Positions 64,000-64,000 of a stretch of DNA of 64,000 nt are shown in pieces; position 1 is the stretch's first letter, and the number at the start of each line of letters is the position of its first letter. A model generated the notes under the pieces. The model was not told the DNA's origin. It ran no database searches and was given only the letters and a program-made list of their open reading frames with translations. This DNA is from Verrucomicrobiota bacterium (lineage in GTDB: Bacteria; Verrucomicrobiota; Verrucomicrobiia; Opitutales; Opitutaceae). The stretch lies in NCBI GenBank assembly GCA_019510185.1, contig JAEKKV010000021.1, forward strand, positions 1-64,000. Reading direction: 5' to 3'. The position numbers and the translations under genes were made by a program.

Positions 64000-64000
64000 G

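Overview
The window is GC-rich chromosomal DNA from a Gram-negative bacterium. It carries lipoproteins with lipoboxes, a TonB-dependent receptor, outer-envelope proteases and an Mpl murein-recycling ligase. The mix of families (CHASE8 and Cache hybrid kinases, a YfiR-like protein, Rsm22-like and DUF1802 proteins, small basic and Cys-rich proteins, few clear Shine-Dalgarno sites) resembles Verrucomicrobiota, probably Opitutaceae. That assignment is an inference from gene content, not from a search. Genes are tightly packed, often with ATGA overlaps, and long antisense open frames are common because of the base composition.

Layout. The left edge holds the 5' end of an ammonium transporter gene (minus). 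From 506 to 7007 runs one translationally coupled operon: ABC ATPase, permease, folP, folB, folK, pabB, pabC and an NMT1/THI5-type binding lipoprotein, so folate synthesis genes sit inside an ABC uptake system. From 7147 to 14581 lies a signalling block: a REC-PAS-kinase-REC protein, a TonB-dependent receptor, a YfiR-like periplasmic protein and a CHASE8 hybrid kinase. From 14.6 to 26.2 kb are a methyltransferase, a LolA-like/trypsin fusion protease, an Rsm22-like methyltransferase, a 37-residue basic protein, rimO, a DUF1802 protein, a Cache-like hybrid kinase, mpl, and a hydrolase/phosphoribosyltransferase pair.

From 26.3 to 42.5 kb come a small hypothetical gene, priA, a Fur-family regulator, a TPR protein, nadA, an M23 peptidase, lipoproteins, hemW, an exo/endonuclease-family protein, an M48 protease, xseB-dxs, a Cys-rich exported peptide, a helical protein, a secreted beta-helix protein and a small membrane protein. 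The stretch from about 42.5 to 45.3 kb is accessory: it has tRNA-Gly(CCC), lower GC, and what looks like a decaying ABC-three-component (ABC-3C) conflict system. That system comprises a small membrane protein, a C-terminal-domain component, a middle component, and only the last ~87 codons of the ATPase.

From 45.3 kb to the end is housekeeping again: recR and ybaB, an epimerase, a DJ-1 protein, asnB with a glycosyltransferase, the glycolytic cluster gap-pgk-tpiA (with an interspersed-repeat-like inverted repeat between gap and pgk), a debranching enzyme, mnmA, a FUSC transporter, a TPR lipoprotein, a PilB/GspE ATPase with a partner protein, and obgE. No rRNA, CRISPR array, insertion sequence or intact prophage was seen.
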